The translations under genes were made by a program, and so were the position numbers. Shown in pieces: positions 9,710-23,672 of a DNA stretch of 64,000 bases. Numbering within the stretch: position 1 is the first letter of the stretch; each line of letters starts with the position of its first letter. The notes under the pieces were generated by a model. The model did not search any database and had not been told where the DNA came from. It was given only the letters and a program-made list of their open reading frames with translations. Origin of the DNA: Pelargonium tetragonum. Taxonomy: Eukaryota > Streptophyta > Magnoliopsida > Geraniales > Geraniaceae. The DNA is taken from contig JAYMTL010000027.1 in NCBI GenBank assembly GCA_036897445.1, forward strand, positions 62,001-126,000. Direction: 5' to 3'.

Positions 9710-12621
9710 AACTAAGGAAATCTCTAACATCATTACTTAAAAAAAACTTTAACAGGGCTTTTTTTTACTTAAGTTACTTATCTGTCCTAGACTCGATTTA
9801 TTATACATTCTAAGTCAAATTTTCAAAAAATGTGACTAGATTAAATCCTTGTTTGTATAAATCAAGAGTTTAGAGACCCTGTAAGGAGCTATTCAAGGCT
9901 GGTTTGAGTTAGTATTGACTCTGTTATTATTATTTGAATTTACTCCTACTTTACTCGGTTTAGTTTTAGTTTTAGAATTACCAGCGATTCCAGCGCGGGA
10001 TAGAATAGTTGCTTCCTCATATACACTATGGGATTAAAAAAGACTCTTATGAAAACCAACCCCTGCAAAATCTTGCACAAGTTTATTAGCTACTAGACTA
10101 GAAAATACAAGACAATCAACTTACACCTTTTACTTACTACAAGTCTCGTTGTCAAAAAATAAGCATATAGGAGAACCCGGGAAAAGGGTTATTTATAAAC
10201 GTACGACTCGTAAACCTTTTTTTATATTATTTAAGAGAGTTCCATGAGTTTTTTATGCTAAAAGAGCCCGAGTTTTTGCTTTTTTTTATGTCAATCTTTT
10301 CCACAATAAAGTTTAGCTACGTATATTGTATGATTCCGACCAAAGCCGGTGCCGCTTCTATTCTAAAAGTCAATTTCTAAATTAGAGCGTCCTCTTTCTT
10401 TATCTTGTCCATAGTGAAATATCTTGTCTGGCAAAGGAAGATTCTTATCCCAAAATTAATAAGCAAGGAACTGTACTCCTAGTTACTAATCTAGCTAGGG
10501 ATCTTTTAAAACTCCTTTATGAACTTAGAGTTATATAATACCAAAGTCTCGAAATCTTTCTTTAATAAAATTTTTCTTGGCATAGGCGCGAGAGAACTCC
10601 ACTGAGGCTTTAGTTTTCGTAGTAGAACAGAAGCGAGAGGCTTTTCTAGACGCTTTAACTGTCTCCATTTTTAGGATAAAAAATCTTTTTTACGTATTTA
10701 ATTTAATAAGGGTTGAACCAATACTTAGTTATTAGAAGTAAGTCGAAACTTAGGGTAGAGTTCCCCCTTAAAAAAAGGATAACAGGGGCTGTCTAAGCAG
10801 TTTAGTTTGATAATTTAAAGGGTCTGATCGTTGCCGTTGTAGAAGATCTTCCTATTTCTAAATTGATGAGTTACCCTTAAAAACCCTATTTTTACTTAAC
10901 TGGACTAGCAAGTTGTTTTAGATGCATATTTCATAAGTTTTACTCGTATGACATCAAGATATTTGGTCAACTTGCTCCGCCTGCTGAAAGGATCTTGTAT
11001 TTCCGAGAGAGACTCCTATTTAACCTTAGAGTAGCTTTATAAGCGAGATATGCTAATATCACATTTATTCTTCGGGTTATAGACGAATTTTTCGGTAGGA
11101 GCTATGCCCTTTGTAAGGATAACACTAGGTCACAGCAATACTAATGTAATAAAGGACTGCAAACGTAAAACCCATTGCATTTTCGAGGCTTATATCTAAC
11201 CTCAACGTAAGATTTTTTTCCATTTCGAGAATTTACCATGGCCTTGTACTAAATTAACTGCCCTAAAGCTCTAGAAATATCTTTCTCTAATTTAGACGAA
11301 AGGTGAGGGCTTTGCATTGCATTCAAAATGAATTAAAAACGACTCTTACTTGTTATGAATTAATCTAATAGACTACGGAATCTTACATTCCTAGATATTA
11401 TTGAAATCCAAGTATCACTTAAGCAAAAAGTCCCGCAAAAGATAAAAAAATAAGTAATAAAGCCCACATATGGCTGCAAATAAACCACAGTAGCAAACTA
11501 AAGCACAAGTAAATAAGAGAACCCACTAACTTTTTTCTTAATAGTCTGAAGCCCTCTCTGTACAAGGCATTCCTTATTTTTTTAATACATTTTTATCCTT
11601 ATGAATTCCTACTAGCTTCTTAAAAAAGTCATATCAGTTTCGGGTCTCCTCTAACTAAGTCTTTTTTAATTACTTTCTTAGAGTCCTTATATCTTTCTTA
11701 AAAAAACTCAGTTATAATTTGGATTAAACCCCTTTTGTAGGACCCAAAGATTTCGTAAAATTTCCAGTTTTCTAAACTTTAACTTATGCATACCCAGTAA
11801 TCTTTGAAAGAGGCAGTAAAGGTTTTTACATTTAACCTTGCTTAGAAATTGAGTCTACTAAGCAATAAGGTTGAAACAAATTCAAATTAAGAGTAAACCT
11901 TATTTTGTCTTATTACTTTATCTTAATAACAAAGAAAAAGGAATGAATACTAAGGAAATTCCGATACCCCGAACACTTAGGATTGCCCCTTAAGAAATTA
12001 AAGCAGAGACTATGGCTTTATGAAGCTTATTTGACCGACGAAATATACCTCTTGAACCCCTTTTTGGATATTCCCGTTTGAAAGGCAAGGATTCCTTATC
12101 TAATAAATTTTCAGGAGTCTTAAGAAAAACATAGCGAAAAAGTTGCAAAAGGCCCTCCTATACATGACTTTTGCCGAATAGCTGGCGAGGAACTCTTACT
12201 AAAATAGAGTAAGCTCAATAAATAGAAAAGTCTTGCCGTATCCATTTTAGTTAAAGAACCCAATTTCTAGTACAACAAGTAGAGTTTTTATTAAATACAG
12301 ACCATAGTCTTACCTTTAGCTTTAGCAAGCAGTACTAAAAACCCAGAACCAGAGCTATTCCTTAAGCTTATACCAAATATGATCCATTTAAAAGAGAGAG
12401 TCAAAGCTGAGAAGTCCTGAAAAACTACTAACAGGGCATCCTTATTAAGTTAAGTTTGTACTCAAACTTAACATCTGTTTTTGAAAAGTTGTGGTATACT
12501 TTTTTTGATTAAAGGGTTGCCAATTCTTTACAAGATAAGGGAGTAGTCAAGATATAAAAAGATAAATCAGTAATTAGTCCTAAAGTTACCAAGTCAATGA
12601 ATTTAAAAAACTGTTCCTTTC

Positions 12622-12633
12622 CAGGGGCCCCTG
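12622..12633. repeat. GC box, perfect 12-bp palindrome (CAGGGGCCCCTG)
   Basis: The strongest palindrome of the family; the core GGGGCCCC is repeated exactly at 51247-51254. Confidence 0.7.
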
Positions 12634-14704
12634 TTTTACACGGAAACTACTTTCGAGGTATAACCTATTAGTTAGAAAACCCTCTATCTATTTCCGAGTT
12701 ATAGGACTCTTCTAAAACTTATAAGGAAAGGGAGTGCTTTATTGGTTTTTAGTTTAACTAAGCCTCCAGCTCTATTGAAGCAATAATACAGGTCTACAGT
12801 AACCCCTGTTGTAGAAGGAGAAGGGTAGACCTCTCCGAAAGGGGTTCCTACGAACACAAAGAGATATAAAAACTTTAAGGCCTTATGAAGAATCTTTAAT
12901 AAAATAGGTATATGCCTGGCTCATAATTTAACAAAAACTACATCCTTTACTTACGGGTCCGCTATATACTATATAGAAGAGCGCGAAACTAGCGCAGTGC
13001 CTCTTTATTTAACAGGGTTCACTTCTAAATCTTCTTTATTTTAGCTTGAAAAAAAGTTACAGCAATAAGGAGTGCCAAATAAGGCTAACCTTCTACTTCT
13101 CTAATTCTAATAGATTAAGTTGTAGCAGAGTGCTCATGAATATAGAAATAAAGGTAATTCAATTAATTGAGTACAGGATTACCAGCCAAGCCCTTTAGAA
13201 TGTTAAAAAAATAGGACTCTCCGATAACCCCAGTAAAGACCTTTTACGACTCCTTATAATAAACAAAAGCGAGAACTTATTTTATCTTTTTTGAGATACG
13301 AATATCCGCCTATAGAAATAGAAATTTCCTGTCTACGGAGTGCCCTTAATCTTTTTTCTTTGAATTGAATACAGTAAAAATGAAATTCAAAGATTACTTG
13401 AGCACCCAAGACGCGTAATTTAGGTGTCTACCCTTGTGATATAGTGTATATGGTTTAGAGAGGATCACAAAAACCCAAGCAAGACCCTTAGTTATATACT
13501 ATAATACTGCAAAAAATTTTTATTATGTCAATATTTATGAATCTAATTGGTCTGAAACTCGCGACTTGTGTAAAAAAATAAGATATTTTGTCTAAGTATT
13601 TTACAGATAAAGCTTAATTCAAGAGAACACTAAAAAAAAAGAACCGAAAGCCAAGTCAAATTTCTTCCTATGAGTCCCTACTTTTCTCAGAGCAATCCAT
13701 AATAAAGTAAATTGAGAAAGAATTCCTTTACATCAAAAGGGCCTGAGAGGAGTCAGTACTTCCTCGTTTATTTACTACCTTCTGAAAATTTGAGTTTTTA
13801 GGTTAGAAGTTTAGCCTTAGTTTTATAAATCCCATTTAGGTTAGGGGGGCTGACAGCAATACATAGAAACTCCTAAACCTTATTTACTAAGATTTTGTAC
13901 GAAATTCCGTTCTATATTCTATACTAGTCGTTACCGAAAAAGAATTTCTTAAGCTTTACAGTTACTCCTATCCCTTTACAAGAACTCTAAGTTGTTTAAC
14001 ACAAAGCTACAACAAAGAAAACCTTTAAAGAATACAATCTTGTGAACTCTTACCTAAAAAAGAAACTTACCTAAATTTTGACTCACGTTTTAAAACCTTC
14101 GGTTTGACTAAAGGAAGGAGGTAAGAGCTCGAAACCTCATAAGTGTATTTATAGGAGTGCCTTTTTCCTTTATATTTCCATAGTACCCAAGCCTCGTTTA
14201 TATAAATAACAAAGCTAACCAAATTACCCTTTTAAGCTCTATATGAAGAATTCTATATGTATTACGCGAGTTTGTACGGACAATCCCTATCTTTCTCTTT
14301 GATTAGTAACACAAAAACGAATAAAACATGAAATTGTAATCAAACTTTTTTATTATATGATGATTTCCTCCTATCCCTTGTGTTAGCAATTCGACTGGTG
14401 TATCATTCCTAGCTTGGTTAGTTTATTGAGCTATAAAATTTTAGACTAGATCTTCCCCAGGAGGTATTGTAAATAAGTCACATAAAGAATTCAATTAGAC
14501 ATCAATAGTTCAAATTGCATTTCATAAAATTAGTAATATCTTGAACTTTTACTATATTAAAGCAGGCTTTAACCTAGACTTTTCCCTAGACCAATTACCA
14601 CACTTCGACTCTATACTGCGGGATCCATATACTAAAAGATAAAATAATTTATCAGAAGGATTTTATTTCAAAAGATGCTTTCTAGTATATTTATCTTTGG
14701 CTAA

Positions 14705-14729
14705 AACTACAAATTTAAAATTTGTAGTT
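14705..14729. repeat. 12-bp inverted repeat with 1-base centre
   Basis: AACTACAAATTT (14705-14716) faces AAATTTGTAGTT (14718-14729). A strong cruciform or hairpin is possible. No nearby gene gives it a role. Confidence 0.8.
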
Positions 14730-15795
14730 CCTTAGTATTATAATGAATTAACTCTTACAGAACCTGGCATTCCTACTTCGATAGGAGGAGAGATCCCTAG
14801 TTTAAAACAAGTTCACGAAGCGTTAAAGCTTTTTTTTTGGTCCCGCGCATGACATTCCCGAAAACCTTATGGCACGAAATCTTAAGTAAGAAGCGTCCGT
14901 GTTACCCAACGTAAACTAGCATTCCTCTTAGAGTTATATCCCTTTTTAAAGTTATTCCTTGTTTTTCATTGTAAGAGTATATCAGTATATCACACAAAAA
15001 GCTGCCCGAAAGAACCTCCTGTCAAGGGAGTCCCGCTCATTTAAAGAAATCCTGGTATTTCTATTCCTTTTTCTAAACTTATTACCGAGAAATTCTCAAG
15101 TTCCATCGATAGAGTAAACTCCTTTATTAGCTTGTGCATTGCTCTGATAAAAGGAAATTACCAAGTATCGCTACTAAAAATCTGTAATTTCTTTAATTAC
15201 AAGTCGTAATCAAACAAAATACATCCTAAGCTAGTTTTGAGGTTTGTATTCTCCTAGATTGACTTTCGTCGTCAAACCCTTAACTAGGGTATATGCCTTC
15301 TTCAAATAGATTGAGTAATAGTGGCCATAAATAAGGAATCCAGATTGGGTCTTTTATGCACTTTTTGGTACTTGTCCTAACTCTTTATTTCTAAACAGCG
15401 GTCTCTTTTAAGATCTTTTTGAATACCTTATTTAAAATTCCTCTTTGACATTAAAACTTTAATAACTCTAAATTTCTTCTTTTTTGTTTTGTACTTATTT
15501 AAAGGATAGTGGATATCCCTTATTACTACGAAGAGTTAAGTCTTTCAAGCAAGTTGATACTCTAACCAAGGAACAACAAACTCTTGTATCTAGAGCAAGT
15601 ATTCTATTATAGTCTTTTTAGTTATATTAGTTATATTATAGGGGTTCCTTTTGTTACAATACTGAAAAGATTAAAGTGTTATGCAGAGCTCCCTCGAGAA
15701 ATCTTAGTTACTAACTGGACATTCTTGTATCTTGTAATAAGTATAAGTATAAAACTACACTATAAACCCGCTTAAAAAGGGTTTGCCTAAATTTA

Positions 15796-15813
15796 TCTTA
15801 TCTTCGATACCTG
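15796..15813 (+). repeat. dispersed repeat, copy 3 (18-bp core)
   Basis: TCTTATCTTCGATACCTG is shared exactly with 9398-9415 and 35099-35116. Both flanks diverge at once, so the core may be the constrained part. Confidence 0.85.
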
Positions 15814-17047
15814 TATCTAATATCTAGTCTAATCTATAAGTAAATAACTCCAGACTATTTTGATCCTTTTTGCCCGAAGTTCATGACTTAGTTTCCTAAT
15901 AGGGCAACCCTAAATTAAATACAGAAGGTTAGACTTTTTTCTTATAGGTTAAAAGAGCTTGGAAACCCCAGTCCAAGAGATTGTACTAATCATGAATCAT
16001 GAACCCCTAAAATCTAAAGCTGCAGTAATTTTGGTAAAAGGAGAATTTATAAGTGAGTAGATAAATTCAAGAAGCTATAGTTACTACAAGTATACCGTAT
16101 AGGGCGCCTTGTTGTGTTAAGCGAAAGGTGTTACATTTTTATTAGGAGCTACTGAGTATATACAAGAGGTGCCGTAGAGAGTATCCGAGTAGATATAGCA
16201 TTCTTCGGTCTTAAACCAAGAGGAGAACTGAAGGCCGGTCTTAATTCGCCAGGGCTTATTAGCAAAAGGGTTCTTAATTGCAACTGAAGTAAAGACTCGT
16301 AGGTTCTTATCTAGACTTTCTGCTTTCTTCAATTAGTCTCACTGCAAAAAGCACCCCTTATTCTAAATTCTAAGCAAATCCGGGTAACTCCAAAAAGACA
16401 TTTTATGGGCCCTAACTAAATATAAGTCTTTGCTTTTTAGAGCCCTAGGGGAAAAAGGATATCCAACACTAGAGTTTAACCTGCAAACTAACCTACTTTT
16501 ATCTTATTTTGTATATAGGATAGGAAAAGGGCGCCAATTCTTTGAGGTTTAGTACTATATATTTTTGAAAACTAATCGGTATAGAACTACTCGCGTCTAC
16601 TAATTTATAACTGCTGGGAACAGCCTCTCATGATAAAGTCAAAAGTAGGAAAGCTTTAACATTTATACAATATACAGGTAACTGAACTCTCAATAAAACG
16701 GGTTTCTCTGAAAGATTTTTAAAGTATCCCGAGCAGGATAGTAGCAAAGTGTAATAGAATAATATTCGATAGGGACTTGCGCGTAAACCCTGTGTACAAA
16801 TAGTCAAGGTAAGGAATAGAATAGTAGATATGAGTAGATCCCTTTGTTATGAATTATGTACCGGCCTCCTATTCATGTGTTTAAACTCTTAGGACTAAAG
16901 CCAGCTTTTTGAAACTTTAGCAATACCCGCACAAGTTTTTAGTATCTTAATTTTGTTTTTCACGTATTCTAGTATGTTTTACCAAGTTCCTAAGGAATTT
17001 TAAGTACTTTATCGTAGTAAACAAAGACAGAATAACCGAGTTTAAAT

Positions 17048-17059
17048 GGGACGTGTCCC
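17048..17059. repeat. GC box (GGGACGTGTCCC)
   Basis: GGGAC faces GTCCC around GT, flanked by TTTAAAT and TTTAAAA. A longer-armed variant of the family. Confidence 0.6.
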
Positions 17060-20000
17060 TTTAAAATTCTAAGATGTCAGGATCCTCTTGCGGGTAAAGA
17101 ATCTCAGAAAAGGAGTACTTGTTGTAAAAATTGCATTTAGATCGGGGAAGTTTTTTCAAGCAAGAGCATTCTAATGAGGTCAAACCAAACTTCACTTCTT
17201 GTCGCGGAGATAATGTTGAATAAGCCGGCTGCTCTAAAGTAAAGGTTCCTTTTTTAGTGGTCATAATTATAGGGACACATAAGTTTTTCCCTATAGGGAT
17301 CTCCTGACTCGGAGAAGGTTTAAATAAAATTTTTTACCGGGGTTTCAAACTAAAACTAAGAGACAGGGCTATGGAAAGAAAGATAGGGTAGTGCGCGGAA
17401 ACGGGTTGTTTCAAGGTACAATTCCTGATTAAGAAAGTCAATTCTGAGCACAAAGACTTCAAAGAGTATAAGGAGGGCCCGCTTTTTAGACTAAAAAACC
17501 CCCAGCAAATTGCATTTTTCTATTATAATATACAAATTTCGGAGTGCTGCGCTTCCCTTTTACCTCTCTTGAAGGGCTCTAAAAAGCAAAATATATCAAA
17601 TATACCTTGCCTAGAAGTTTCTCTTTTTACTAAATTACTATCAACCCTAAAGGAAACCTTTTTAGTTGTCTCTTAGAATCTTAGAAAAAGAAGACTCAAA
17701 TACTAAAATAGGATTTCAAAATAAAGTAAGGATTATTCCCTACTCAAAGGATATTTAAACCTCTGAAAGAGTACAAAGAATGCGCTATACCGATTCCTAC
17801 TTTAGATATCCCTGTTAGAACGCTTGTTTAAACTTTCCTGGAAAGAACTAGAATGCGCAGGAGTTCTAGTCTTTTGGAATTGCTTTTATTCTTGACTTGA
17901 CTCTAATTCAAGAATTTCTAAAGAAAGATCCAAGTTTTCCTCTTTGTCCTGTATTTTACTAATTTGAGTTTTGGCTTTCCGGTTGAAAAGTCATGAGCTT
18001 TTATTCGTTTTCAATAGATATTTGTTCCCTTTCTTAGTAAAAGTCAACTTTTTCTATTTTTTTACTTATACGAGCCCCTTTCAAATATCACAAATTTTTA
18101 ATATATTAGGATTCAAAACAAGGTATTACTTCACAAGTTCACAGGAGCTGTCTTAAGGTCAGTAAGGTGCTAACATACCATACAAAGTAGACTATTCCCT
18201 TTAGTTTCCTAAAGACTCTTTTAGTAAGTTAAAAAGCTACAACTACTAGAAAATTGCTGAAAATCAAACCCCTAAAACACAGGAAATGCAAAGAGAAAAG
18301 CTCTTGCAACTAAGTGGGGCTTTCCCTTGAGAAGGGACTTAGAGCGCCGCCTATATAAATTAAGTTTATAATGTAATTATAAGCCTCCTTATCCATGTGA
18401 AAACAAGTATTCGAACTAGAAAAAAATTTGTAGGACCTAAAAAGGTATTCCAGAAAGTACCAGCTTCATATACCTGTGTATAAAATATCTTAATAACTCT
18501 TCTATACCTAATGGGTGTAAGAGACCGGAACCTAAAGTTACTCTGTTCATAGTAACAAAAACTTAATGGAGACCCGTGGAATCTACGGAGTACATAAGGG
18601 GATTATCTTACAAAAAACTAGACCTGCTGTTGATACTGTGCTCCCTCTCCTGCTTGTTAACCCCAATTTCAAAAAGGAATGCGGTATACTAGGAGACCCT
18701 CAAAGAAAAAAATGAATTTGAGATTAGATAGGTTTCATTTTTAATTACATTTATATAATTTGATCCTAAACAAGTTCTTTAGGACCCTACTTTATGGAGC
18801 TTACTTTGGCCTTGTGTGTCTTATAATAGAGTCCTCAGAGTCCTCTCAGAAGAATACTAGTAGCGCTTTGTACTATACTCTTGGATATTATAAAGTCAAA
18901 AAAACCTAAGAGCAAAAATTTCTCATAAGAAAAAAAGGACATAAGAGGATCTTGTTGATCAAAAGATTCCGGGTAGATTTTTTTACTGCTTATGGAATTA
19001 TTGACTGAAAGTAAACAAAGTAAGAGTTTCAATAAGGATTGATTGAAAGTACAGAAGATTTAGATTTAAAAAAGTTTTAGATGACAATAGCTAAACTAGA
19101 AAGCTCAGAGCTAGAAAAAAAAATCTTAATTTTAAGAATTAAGTAGACTAAGTAAATAAAGCTACACTTTCGAAAGCCTTTTTATTTAAAGTAAATAGGC
19201 TACGAAGTTAAAGAAAAATCTTTATGAAGCGAGGCTTTTTATGGAAAAGGGGACTTACCTAATGTTAAAAAAGGAAACTTTTTGCTTTGCTATAAAGTGC
19301 CTGGGGTTATACAAAAAGCAATGCTTTAGAGCAAGTTTGTAAAATTATTAAATATTTAGTACAACAGACAAGCTTCGCTTAGGAACTGGAAAAACCCCTT
19401 TCAGAAAAGGTATATTAACAAAAAAATTTTTATGTATTAACGTATAAAAAAAGCGGCAACTTTGGGTTTTTAAGATTCCAATGGAGTAACTCAGAATTTC
19501 CTTTTTTAAATGTTACTTGTATTAGTACCCCTTATGAATAAGAAAGGTGTGACTTAACAAGTAAGTACGATTCTAGATCCCTATAAAATATTTTGGAATC
19601 TCCAAGAGTTAGGGACTAAGAATACCACCCGCATTACAAAAGACTGCCTATAAAAAGAGCACCCGTTATTGTTAAACGAATATGCCTTGTTAGAAAGTTC
19701 TAATTTCGTTTTTATTCTTACGAGAAGTGCTTTCCTTCCTTGCCTGCTAAAGAAATTAGGAGAGAAGGAGTTGTGTCTATCTACTGATATACATACGGAA
19801 TCCCGAGTATCCTACTAATTAAAAAAAGGGGGGTCCTGAATGGAGAAAAAGTTCCGACATATCATTCTTCTTTTAATACCTATGGAAAGCTCTTAAATTG
19901 ATAATACGTTTATGAGTTGAGAAAGTGCTGCTCTTAGAGACCTAACTCGCCTTCTCAATCTGAATATTATAAGAACTCTGGCGAGCCTGAAATAAAAAAG

Positions 20001-22292
20001 ATAATAAGATAAAAAGCATGTTAAGAATGCTAGGGTATCCTGAAAAATATAAGAGTCTCGTACTACCCGATAAAGTATCTACAAAATTATGTTTTAAACT
20101 AAAAAAAAATCACTTAAATAGAACCGATTGGTAGTATAAAATAGCCTCTATAAAACCGAGTTTTCATTTAATAGAAAATCCGGGCGGTAAAAAGTGAAGT
20201 TATAGAAAAGTGCCCTGGTTCAAATCCCAAGTGAACCCCTCGAGGAGAACCCCCTGCAAAAATAAGCAAGGACAAAAGCGCTTAGATAAAGAAACTAGAT
20301 TTCAAACTCCATCGCTCAATTCAGGAGATGCCTTTTTATAAAGTTTAAATATAATACCAGATACAATAACCTTTTCCGTACTATTTTAAGATACTAAAAA
20401 TTTCAGGGATTTCTTTGTACCGTTGTAATAAAATAAGTAAGCACAATGCCAATCCTTGAAAAAAGTTACTTGAGTCCTATTAACTTCGTTACCTGACCTA
20501 AGGGGAAGGCGACTCATGTTATACTTTATTCATGAGCGGATCCTTTTAGTAGAACTTCTTTTAGCATTTTCTTAATATAAAAGACTTTTTTTAGCGCTTG
20601 CTTACCTGGCAAACAAGGGAGAAGGTGAATTCCTTTATTAGATAATTGTTAATAAGCCGGTATTTTCAGTCTTCCCTGAACTAAGGAAAGGACATTAGGA
20701 ACTCTAAAGCAAGCTCAGTAATGAATACTATGTATTATAAAATTTTTATCTACAAACGCTGGACTAGAGGACACTGTAGGAAACCTTGAATTTGGGTTAT
20801 GTATGACTCCCTTTATGGCTTTAAGGGCCTTCTATCTTACACTTCAAGGTACTTTTTTAGACGAGTAAGAGTAGATTACTCCCTACTCTTACAAATTTTG
20901 AAAGCCTATAAAATAGCTCATATCATCGCGATAAAGCAGTAAGAAACTCATATGCTTGTTATAACTAAAAGGGGCATCTCCCATAAAAAGTCCTTATTAC
21001 TTTCTAATCTTCATGTTCCATACTTTACTCTCGTTAACAAATATATGAATATAAAGGATTTAGTTACAAGAAAATCCACTGTATTCTCAAGGGGCCCTTA
21101 GTACTATAATAAATATTGATGAGCTTTTGTAATTAGAAGGGAATTCGCAAGTTTTCTAGACAAAGAAAGGAGGCGCCTTCTCGATTTAAAGTAGTTTAAA
21201 GCTAAGTAAGCTTTTTTGACAATAGCTCTTTCTAAAAGGAGGTTGGGTTCCCGGGTTTCTCTTTATTTATCATTAGAAAAAATTCTAGGGCATCTGGTCT
21301 TCTTTAAAGTATAATACCAAAAGATTCTACTTTAGTAGGGTTTACTTTTCTTGAAATTACTGAAATAAATAAAAAGGCTTAATTCCGCAAGTTTAAGAAT
21401 TATGACAAGGCCGGAACCTGTTTAGAATAGAAAACTTAGAGCTAAGAATTAAGAGACCCCTTTTGACTTTCTTTTTTGTACTTCAAATTAGACAGAATTA
21501 TTCTACAAACCTTATACACAAGCTAGGATTAACTTCTTTATTTAAAGAAAGATGGACTCCTTCCTTTTTGTTTAATATTGGAAAACTTATGTCCACTACC
21601 ATTTCTGGGCAGGACTTGATTTACGGCATATGGTCATGTCAAATACAATTATATGCGGGCAAATACTTTTTAGTATCCTTGCAACCCTAACCTAATGTGT
21701 TTCACAAAGCCTTTAATACTTGTGTAGAAATTCTAAAGAGATATTACCTTGTTTTCGACCTACTTTATTATATTCCCCGGATGCTAAACTTTTCTTTAGA
21801 AAGTTACAAATATTCCGAGACAAACTTCAAAGTTTTGGTCGTTTTTAGGGGCGAATTCCCCAATCATCTTAATTCTCAGGATTTTTATCTTGTATCTCGC
21901 GGCCTTAAATTATATAACTAACCTCATACAAAAAGTAAAGTTCACTAAGTCTAGTGGGGCTCTCATTCTTATATATTGGTTGGACCTTCGAAAAGCGGGG
22001 GCAATTCCCTAAAAAATCAAACCCCAGATAGAAGGATCGACGACAAAACTCCCACTATAACCAGGTAAGCTTTAAAGAAAATCCCCGCAAGTCAAATCCG
22101 AAGAATTCTTTATGACAAAAGCTTTTTATCAAGATTTTGCTAAGGTTAACCCCTTTGCATTTCACCGGGATTTTTAAGAACTAGTCAAGTTGCCCCAAAA
22201 ACTCTTTTTAGATCCAGACGTAGATATTCTAAAATTTTCACTCTTGAAACAAAGAACGAGGGCGCCAAAAAAATAGGGGTCGATTTTGACTA

Positions 22293-22302
22293 GGGGGTCC
22301 CC
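22293..22302. repeat. GC box (GGGGGTCCCC)
   Basis: Typical core with AT-rich flanks. A second box, GGGGCCTCC, lies about 65 bp downstream. Confidence 0.6.
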
Positions 22303-23660
22303 AATTTTCCATGAGCGCATAACCGATTAGGTTAAGTCAATGAGTATATAGCTTATCTTGGGGCCTCCTTTTATTTAGAGTACCGAACTTTTATCAAAGT
22401 TTTCGTACTGCAAAACCCTCTTAGTTTTTCTTAATTATATTTACTTCCAAAGTCTTTTTTATAGAGGCCTTTATACTTTTTTATATTTATATTAGTATTA
22501 TTGATAGTACATAAACGAGTTTTGACCAAGAAGGGGAAGGAGTCTCTGAAGTCATTAAAAAAAGCTTTCATAGAAAGGGATATTTCAAAAGTGTAATAAA
22601 TATCTGGGCTGCAGGGGGTTCTTTTCGGCAAAGTCTAAATTCAGGTCTGGCTTTTTATTCATTATATATATTTGTAAGTAGTTACAGAATACAAAAAGAA
22701 AGGCGGTGCTAGCTAGAAAGATTCAATTTATAGGAAAGTTTGAAGTTATATGGAGAATACGGGCAATCCCTATGGAGGAATTTTCTTATATGAGGAGTGC
22801 CCCATGTAGGTTGAGTTTCTAATTTTTGTCAAAAGTAGGTTCGGTCTTGTATCTGCGAAATGATGGAATAGTTAATACTGGGATATTTGCGCGTTAAAGA
22901 ATTTTTTTACCTTGTTTTTGTAAGTAAGGGTTTCGAGTTTGACTAAATATTAGACAGGAATTATAACGAAGCAAAAAGCTAGAGTCCTGTAGATGACCAG
23001 GGTAACGTTGCGTATCTATCCCTTTTCTAATTTCTTAAGGTCGGGTCGGGGGAGGGGATCCTTAAAAACTTCGTAAATTAAGGTTTGAACCCGGGTGTGA
23101 TATAACTGGTTCATTTTAATACTTAATTTATAAACAAGGGTTTAAGATATAGTAAAAAGGCTGTTTCCTAAAAAACAAGAGATCCCTTTTTAGCACCAAT
23201 AGACACTGGAGAACTTTCCACTCTTTAAGTCTTTTTTGACAAAAAAATGAGGGTCGGAAAAAGCAGCCTCGACTTTGGTTCTGTAATTTAACTTAAATAA
23301 AGAGATAGTATACTTTTCTAGTCGTAATACTACTGCAAAATTTTTACATACATAGGAAGTTCCTTATAATAGTAATTAAACTTCCCTATCTTTCTATTTA
23401 ATTAAAAAAGGAAGAAATTTCTCTACGAGTCTAGAGGCCACCCCATTAGGCGTCTAAAATAGAAAAACGATTATAACTCTTGTCTATACCAAAGCGAGTT
23501 TTTATAGACCCGGACAAAGTGTATAAGTACTTATAGGAGCCCCTCCTTGATTTAAAGCACCAATTAAGCCCTCTTTGGCTTAGAACTCTATTGGCTTATT
23601 CTTTCTACAGCTACAGAAAAGACTACTCATTTTCAGTTTATAACTAGTGAATCTAAGGAT

Positions 23661-23672
23661 AAGGAGTGCCCT
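23661..23672. repeat. GC box (AAGGAGTGCCCT)
   Basis: The GGAGTGCC version recurs near 13070, 13337, 14154 and 22794. Confidence 0.6.

Larger units (their letters stand above)
9419..14704. other. gene-free, box-bearing spacer
   Basis: No gene recognised on either strand. GC boxes recur (9505-9519, 9695-9709, 12622-12633, and weaker ones near 10755, 11970 and 13337). No frame longer than 60 codons is present. Confidence 0.6.

Noticed and set aside
20161-20235. T-loop-like GGTTCAAATCC suggesting a tRNA.
   Set aside because: No anticodon or acceptor stem can be drawn upstream or downstream.
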